Part shown: in pieces, positions 58,101 to 64,000 of the stretch
Layout of the letters: the number at the start of each line of letters is the position of its first letter
Numbering within the stretch: position 1 is the first letter of the stretch
From: Euphorbia lathyris
Lineage: Eukaryota; Streptophyta; Magnoliopsida; Malpighiales; Euphorbiaceae
Direction of reading: 5' to 3'
Length of the DNA: 64,000 nucleotides
Assembly: GCF_963576675.1 (NCBI RefSeq)
Contig: NC_088914.1
Location: 14,239,001-14,303,000, forward strand
Made by a program: the position numbers and the translations under genes
The notes under the pieces: model-generated
What the model was told of the DNA's origin: nothing
The model's input: only the letters and a program-made list of their open reading frames with translations
Databases searched by the model: none

Positions 58101-59233
58101 TTTGTCTGTTGCATAGGAATGGAAGTATTGTGAATTTGAATCACCATCTCTTAACCAAAGCAATTTAGCTCTCTGCTTCCAAAAATCTTCTTGTTTCTTT
58201 AATGTTGACATATATGCTAATGAGGCATGCTTGAAACTTTCCATTCCATACTCGTCCCTTCTTCCTTGTAAGGCTTCCATCTGCAATCTGTACATATTCA
58301 AGGATTTTTTAAAATTTGATTCCAAAGAGGAACTCCACTCTTTGAGTGCATCGGTACAAGCTGATATCTTAGTAGATATCGAACAATTTTTATCAGAGAT
58401 CCATGCTTGACGAACCACTGCTTCATAATGAGACTCCCTTAGCCAAGCATTCTCGAAACGGAACCTACTGATCATAGGACAGCGTAGCCACATCTTACTC
58501 TCTAAAAGGATAGCCGAGTGATCCGATGAAATAGTAATAAGATTCCGAGTTCTAGATTCTGCAAATAATTCTTTCCATTTTGAGTTGATAAGTGCATGAT
58601 CAAGAGTTTCCTCAATCCATCTATGAGTACCTCGACCGACTTCCCACGTGAATGGATACCCATCCATGGGAACTGGCCCTAAACCACTCTATTCCACGGC
58701 TTTTTTGAATCCTTCAATAAGCCAATTCGGCTGACTTCTACCTCCTCGCTTCTCCTGCAAACTCATTATATCATTAAAGTCCCCTATGCAGCACCATGCA
58801 TAACCCTCTTGGTCTTTGAGGGATCGCAACAAATCCCAAAAGGCTCTCTGGCGATGTCTTTCCGGGAAACCATAAAATCCTGTAACACGGCAGGTTGGTA
58901 TATTTGGAAAGGTAATAAAAGCATTAATATGATTAACTGAAGATGACTGAATTATAACTGTGACATTATCTTTCCAGAATAGCGCAATACCACCCCCGTG
59001 ACCCGAGCCGTTCACAATAAAATATCCACTGTACCCGAGCTTTCTACCAACCAAAATCACTTTCTCCTCCTTAATCATAGTTTCCATTAAGAAGGTAACC
59101 ATAGGCCTATGAACCTTAACTAGGTCCATCAGAACATTAATTGTATGTGGGTTACCCAGCCCACAACAGTTCCAACTAAGGATACTCATTGGGCTAGGCG
59201 AATCTCGAGTCCAAATGAGCTTTTTGGAGATGA
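55140..59233 (-). mobile_element. L1-type LINE, 5'-truncated
   Basis: Minus-strand element with its A tail seen as a T run at 55140-55153, and 11-bp flanks TCAAATTTAAC (55129-55139) and TCAAGTTTAAC (59234-59244) differing at one base. ORF1 is absent; truncation falls just upstream of ORF2. It inserted into the older plus-strand LINE remnant. Confidence 0.85.
55179..59233 (-). pseudogene. LINE ORF2: endonuclease, reverse transcriptase, RNase H
   Basis: One frame runs from 59233 to about 55230, broken only by stops at 58691-58689, 56828-56826, 56087-56085 and 56024-56022. Domains in order: APE-type endonuclease (ILSWNCCGLGNP, FLMETM, GDFND, then SDHSAILL), RT from about 57900 (PDKSPGPDRLNPAFFQ, LIPNISKP, LRPISLCNV, LKLDMSKAYDRIEW, QRGLRQGDPLSPFLFL, FADDSYLF), a zf-RVT finger (CCPVCGAFGENEFH), and RNase H (CNVDASID, PPLAEAMAIREAL, FQSDCLAV). 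The C-terminus loses homology after SISFVKRS. Restoring the frame would need no indel, so the copy is fairly young. Confidence 0.92.
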
Positions 59234-59305
59234 TCAAGTTTAACCATTGCTATGTATTTTCACGTTGAAGTTTCAACAAATAAGAATCGGTTTGGTTTAA
59301 CTAAT

Positions 59306-59499
59306 ATTTACTGTTACTGGTTTTTGTTTGCTTTTGAAAAAAAAAAACTGTTTTTTTAAGCAGAAATTCTCTGCTTTTGTAAAAGAAAATTATTTTTCAA
59401 GTATAAAATGTAAACATGAGGTCTATAACCAAACACCTAAAACTCTCTTTTAAATTGAAAAGGCAAACAAGAAGAGAAAAGAGAATAACCAAATACTCC
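59306..59499. mobile_element. Truncated Tourist-like MITE
   Basis: Reverse-oriented relative of the 3070-3398 element: right end ACCAAATACTCCC, with internal matches CTGCTTTTGTAAAAG and AACCAAACACCTAAAACTCT. The left terminus is missing. Confidence 0.65.
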
Positions 59500-59544
59500 C
59501 AAAGAAACTAATATATATTCATAAGTTTAATACTTGGGAAAAGT
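59500..59544. other. Short AT-rich spacer
   Basis: Links the truncated MITE and the foldback element. Nothing recognised. Confidence 0.4.
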
Positions 59545-60045
59545 ACAGAAAAAAAGCTTGTAGTATCTCCAATTTGCAAACAGAGATATGTGATTTAAAA
59601 GTTTGCAAATAGAGACTTGTTGTATGTTTTATTTACAAAACAAAGTATTACAAATTACACTATTAAATTCTGATTACAACTAATGATATTTTTCCTTAAA
59701 AAATATTCTTATATATCAACAAAACAATCTCCAAAAACACAACTAAATTGAAACTATAAGTCATATGGTGGACATTTTACGTTTTTTACTAATTTAACAG
59801 TTTATAAACTAAATTGATATTTAAATTTATTTTACACAACTGTAATTAAATTTTGGAATCTATAGTTTATCAATATGTAAATGTAATTAAAAAAAACAAA
59901 ATGTTCTTGATTGTCATCAGAAATTAACAAAATGATTTAAATACTTTGTTTTATAAAAAAATCATATCACATACATCTATTTGTAAACTTTTAAACTACA
60001 AATCTCTGTTTACAAATACAACAAACCACATGCATTTTTTTTCAA
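59545..60045. mobile_element. Foldback element with ~110-bp TIRs
   Basis: The left arm (TTTGCAAACAGAGATATGTG, TTTAAAAGTTTGCAAATAGA, ATAAAACAAAGT-like end) reappears inverted at 59945-60040 (TTTGTAAACAGAGATTTGTA read inward). Exact borders and duplication are unclear. No protein-coding content. Confidence 0.6.
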
Positions 60046-61185
60046 TGCTCTTAAATCTATGTAATAAGTTATTTTCATTATCAAACCAAAATTTCAGTTT
60101 CAGTCACCAAAATTTGCACATAAACAAATTTCAAAAGAAAATTGCAAGTGAATTTATGAAGCTCCCCAATGATAAATTAAGGGGATTAGGCAGACTCGAG
60201 CATACACTGATTGCTAGAAAATGTCAAAAAACTACGTAAAAACTATATATGGAGTTTTAATTTTATAGAGTTTTAATTTTTTTTTTTCTACGTAAGCACT
60301 AAAAAATTATCAATTTCAACATACATAAATCATAAAAGTACCATGCACACTTTCTAATAGAAAGTTTATCTGAATTTGTCACTCAAGTGGCCTACTATGA
60401 ATTCCCTAGTGCATAATAAAACTTTAACAAAATCATGGCAATTCCTGAACATATTAACCATCTTTATTATCGGAGTGAATTGATGCTTCAATCTATATTT
60501 TATAGACCCTAAGGAAAATAAGATATCAGCGACCTATATAAAAAATTACTTAAAACTTTAAAATAGAAATATGAACTTATTTTATACGTAAAATATCATA
60601 TTATTTATTCCTAGAATGAATATTATAACTATATTTTTAATAAAAAAAAATCATTATATAGATAGTTAAAAATAATAACTCGGGCCTCTTTTAGCTCTGA
60701 ATCCTGAACGATAGCATTCCTGACCTAAACGGTAGGGGAGTAGGAGAAGGATGTACAATGAGGTTTCCCACACAGGGCCCCAAATTTAAGAGGGTCCAAT
60801 TTTTTTATTATACAAATCTAAATAAAGTTTTGTTATTAATTATTATGTGAAAAATTAAATGAATGTTAATTTATCCAAAAAATTAACGCTCTAAAAGTCT
60901 TAAAGGGTCCAATTTTTTTATTGTTATTATACAAATATTTAATTTAATTATTTTTTTATATTTATAATGCTAAAGATCAAGTTAAAAGTATTTTGGTGTT
61001 TAGACGGCCCAAAAATGTTTAAGACGGCCCTAGTTAACGGTGGCCTATATAAGAAAAAGAATTGAATAATAGTTTGTGTTTAGTTCCTACTTGAACCAAA
61101 CCAAACCGAATTAGTTTGATTTGATCCAAAATAATTAAGAAATTTTATATTTTTTCAGTTTTGTTCGATTTTAAAACTGAATCGA
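60046..61185. other. AT-rich intergenic DNA
   Basis: GGGTCCAATTTTTTTATT occurs at about 60794 and 60905, and CAGGGCCCC at 60772 recalls hAT MITE ends. No clean termini were found. No gene recognised. Confidence 0.4.
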
Positions 61186-61189
61186 TTAC

Positions 61190-61290
61190 TTTCGTAGATG
61201 GTTCCATTCCCAAAGACGAGAATCGAACCCTGGACCTTTGGTTAAGGGATGATGAGTCTTTACCACTCTACCACAACCCGGTGGTTACCA
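61190..61290 (-). mobile_element. tRNA-derived SINE-like repeat
   Basis: The minus strand shows TGGTAGAGTGG (A box, complement of 61263-61273) and GGGTTCGATTC (B box, complement of 61220-61230), then GTCTTTGGGAATGGAACC. The A-to-B spacing is about 33 nt. It does not fold as a tRNA gene, and no clear target duplication was found. Confidence 0.55.
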
Positions 61291-62150
61291 CAACCCTATT
61301 AATGAAATTATAATAATTTTATAACTTTATTATTTACACTTACACTAATCATTATAAATTATATGGATTTTATTTTTCATGGACCGATTCAATTACATAG
61401 TCCATTATAGAACTTCTATCCATTTATTTATCCAAATCTTCCACCTACTATGTTACTCATGTTTTAAAGAATTAATCACATCAATTAAAGTAGTTAAGAG
61501 AGATGGCCAAACATTTTCAAAATTTTAATCAGACTATTTGCCTAATTCCATAATAATCATCTTATATTAAATCTTTTTAAAACTTACCACAATTATGCGG
61601 ATAAATCACATTGAAATGTTTCGATACGATTGCAATAATTTATTTCTTCTAAATAAATAATCTTTCTTTATCTATTATTCTAATAAAGTCATGTTACCAT
61701 TAAAAAGGATTATTATATATCTTCCACGTCATTGCCACATGTATATATGTATGCCATGTGGCATGAATTTTTACTAATCAAAATTCAAATAAACTATAAT
61801 TCATCTATTAACCTAAAAGTATCATGCACCATTTTTATCAAAACAAAAAGTATCATGCAACATAATGACCCGGTTTGGTTAAAAAAAAATTGGGTAAAAT
61901 TAAAAGTTTGAGTCATTTTAAAAATTTTAATTAGTCAAATATTTAATAGTAGTGTTCGGTGAAAAGATATTTAAAAGAGCTTATTAGTTTTAAAAGGTTA
62001 ATTTAAAAAAAAAAAAACTCATTGTATGAGCCTTTTTATTTAGCTTATTGTCTCATCTCTTTTGAATTAACCCTATCATCTCTAATATTTTAGAATCTCA
62101 TATCCGACGTTGGTCACTTGACTTTTTTAAGGTGTATGATATGCATTTTC
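61291..62150. other. AT-rich intergenic DNA
   Basis: No coding or bounded repeat structure was recognised. 61900-62040 has words shared with the foldback cluster to the right. Confidence 0.4.
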
Positions 62151-62802
62151 TGTATACAACTTGCTTCTTTGTAACCAAATGATTAATTAAGTAAATTTTA
62201 AGCAAGTTGAGACATATGTGTTGGAACACTTTAAAAGTAGTTATTAGGGCAAATCAACTTTTTTTGGACAAACTTAAGAGAGATGATGTATGACCTAAAT
62301 GATTCGACGTGGGAGCATAATGTATACAAACTTTTATTACTTACAAATATGACTTAATATATTATTTATTCTTGAACTTATTTTAAAAAGTTTGATTTAC
62401 TATTTGAACTTTTAAATATTTTGATTTACTACTTGAACTTACAAATATGACTTAATATATTATTTATTCTTGAACTTAATATATTATTTATCATTCCATT
62501 GTAAATAATAATAATAAGTGTATTGCATGTATCTTGAAAAAGTAAAATGATGAAAGTCGGGATATGAGTTTGTAAACAAGTTTTACAAGTGTGCAAATAA
62601 AAATTTTCTTTTTAATATAATTTATGAATTATGTAATAACATTTTAAAGTGCGTGCACTTTATGTATGCAGTTTATTTTTTCACAATCAAATAATTAATT
62701 AATTACATTTTAAACAAGTTGAAAATACTATTAGAACATTTTAAATAAGTTAATGGACCTATTAGAACATCATAAGAGTTTAAGGGCTATTTTTTTTTTT
62801 TT
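62150..62802. repeat. Cluster of foldback-type repeat fragments
   Basis: TTACAAATATGACTTAATAT with TATTATTTATTCTTGAACTT occurs at 62340 and 62440. Words such as AATTAATTAAGTAAATTTTA and GAACACTTTAAAAG recur in the flanks of the element at 62803. Confidence 0.5.
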
Positions 62803-63284
62803 GCTTAATACATCATTTACCCCTGACTTGTCAAAAACTTGATTGGCCCTCTTAACTTTCAAAGTGTCCCGATAGCCCCTCAATTTACATAAAATGTTCA
62901 TTTAGCCCCCTAAACTTGTGTATAATGTAATCAATTGATCATTCAGTCGTAAACAAGTAAGTTAAATGCGGAAGATGTATTCCTCACATTTTAGTTAGTT
63001 ATTACATAATAAAGGAAATTATTGTTTGCTCAACTATACAGTTTGTCTTCTCAAATCTAAGAACCGTATACTCCGATTTCGGTTGTTTTACTTTTTTTTA
63101 AGACTCGCGTAATACATATTTCGCATTTAACTTACTTTTTCGCAACCGAGTGATCAATTGATTATATTTTACGTAAATTCAGGGAACTAATTGAATATTT
63201 TATATAAATTTAGAAGGTTATTGGGATACTTTAAAAGTTTAGGGTAAATCAAACTTTTGAACAAGTTTAGGGACAAATTATATT
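62803..63284. mobile_element. Foldback (long-TIR) element
   Basis: Left arm from GCTTAATACATCATTTACCC; the right arm, read inward from about 63284, is GTTTAATATAATTTGTCCCT. The arms pair through TCAATTGATCA at 62934 and 63148. Each end abuts a long T run, which hides the target duplication. Resembles non-autonomous long-TIR MULEs. Confidence 0.6.
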
Positions 63285-63299
63285 AAACTTTTTTTTTTT

Positions 63300-64000
63300 T
63301 TTTTTCGGATAAGTTTGGATGATGTACACCAAGGATGCAACATAGTATATGTATGGCCTAAATGATATGATGTTGGAGCATCATGTAGACAAATGTGACA
63401 TAAATATGCCACGTGGCGATATCCAATTAAATAGAGTGTTTGAAGTTGGATGAGAATGTTGCATGTATTTCCACCATTAACAGTGATCAACCGTCAAGAA
63501 ATTAGAAGTCGATGTTAGTATGTTAATCTAACGGCTGAGAATAAAATGGGAGAGAACAAAGGTCACATGGGAGAACATGCATTTGCCCAGACGAAATTAA
63601 GACAAAAAATTGACAAATTGACAAAACATATATCACCACGTCAGCATTTGACTGATTGTACGGTATCACCACCCATGTGACCGTTTTTATGTTTCCCATA
63701 TCATATCCGCTATTTAATTACAAGATTTACTATATATTTCTAGGGAAACAAATACAAATATAAATACGGATAACTCTTTGTACGGGAAAAAATCTTTTTA
63801 TTCTCATTTTATCTTATTTCATATCTCTATCTCTTATAAAAAAATCATCTTTTTTTTATTATGTATATTCTTTTAATTTATAAAATATATTATTTTAATT
63901 AAATAAGAATCATTTTTAGAAAAAATATAGAAAAAGTACTGAAACAGAGACGATAAATTTTTATCTTATTTCATATGATACTTTTGATATTTTCTTCATT
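63300..64000. other. AT-rich intergenic DNA
   Basis: No gene, RNA or repeat border was recognised. ACACGTGGC/CCACGTGGC-like words near 63410 are isolated. Confidence 0.4.

Noticed and set aside
61190..61290. tRNA gene on the minus strand
   Set aside because: Pol III boxes are present but acceptor and anticodon stems do not pair; better explained as a SINE.

Overview
This is AT-rich nuclear DNA of a flowering plant, most likely a eudicot. The evidence is a spliced RCC1-repeat gene with plant-style introns, an Au-type SINE, a short-LTR Ty1/copia element, Ty3/gypsy and L1-type LINE remnants, Helitrons, hAT, Tourist-like and Stowaway-like MITEs, and a Mutator-like element (MULE). I cannot name the species. 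Only one gene looks like an intact host gene: the RCC1 protein at about 18.93-22.2 kb. Nearly everything else that can be recognised is mobile DNA in several layers.

Layout. 0.3-4.5 kb: a decayed gypsy protease region, a SINE-like remnant, a Tourist-like MITE (3070-3398) and a long-TIR MULE-type MITE (3853-4513). 4542-7390: Helitron 1 (minus strand). 7.8-11.4 kb: a hAT-like repeat, a gypsy RT/RNase H remnant and an unclassified LTR-like repeat. 12.2-18.85 kb: an old ~500-bp tandem repeat split by a 4.5-kb copia element (13846-18323, TSD ATTCG). 18.93-22.2 kb: the RCC1 gene. 22.8-26.7 kb: an Au-like SINE with an 18-bp TSD, a LINE remnant and a 1455-bp solo LTR with TSD CATTT. 27257-31088: Helitron 2. 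31285-36289: a hAT-type element (8-bp TSD CATGAGTG) carrying a broken plant mobile domain (PMD) gene. 36301-44303: a Tourist MITE inside a Tourist MITE, containing a 7.4-kb MULE (36696-44078, 9-bp TSD ACTTATTTT). 44.3-54.2 kb: MITEs, low-complexity DNA and SINE-like pieces. 54.2-59.25 kb: a LINE remnant invaded by a MITE and by a second, 4.1-kb LINE on the other strand. 59.3-64 kb: foldback elements, a SINE-like repeat and AT-rich DNA.

The most interesting part is 32.4-44.1 kb. The MULE carries two genes that start just inside opposite ends and converge, as mudrA and mudrB do in maize MuDR. One is a transposase fused to an OTU-type cysteine protease domain; the other is a PMD gene of the MAIN/MAIL type. 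Each has a tiny first exon followed by an intron holding a GC-rich array of short palindromes. A second PMD cassette, inside the neighbouring hAT element, also has an array at each side. All four arrays differ in sequence. Three repeat at 33 bp (two of them exactly) and the fourth is close to 33 bp. I know of no description of such subterminal 33-bp palindrome arrays. All the transposon genes here carry stop codons or frameshifts, so this copy is not expected to be active.
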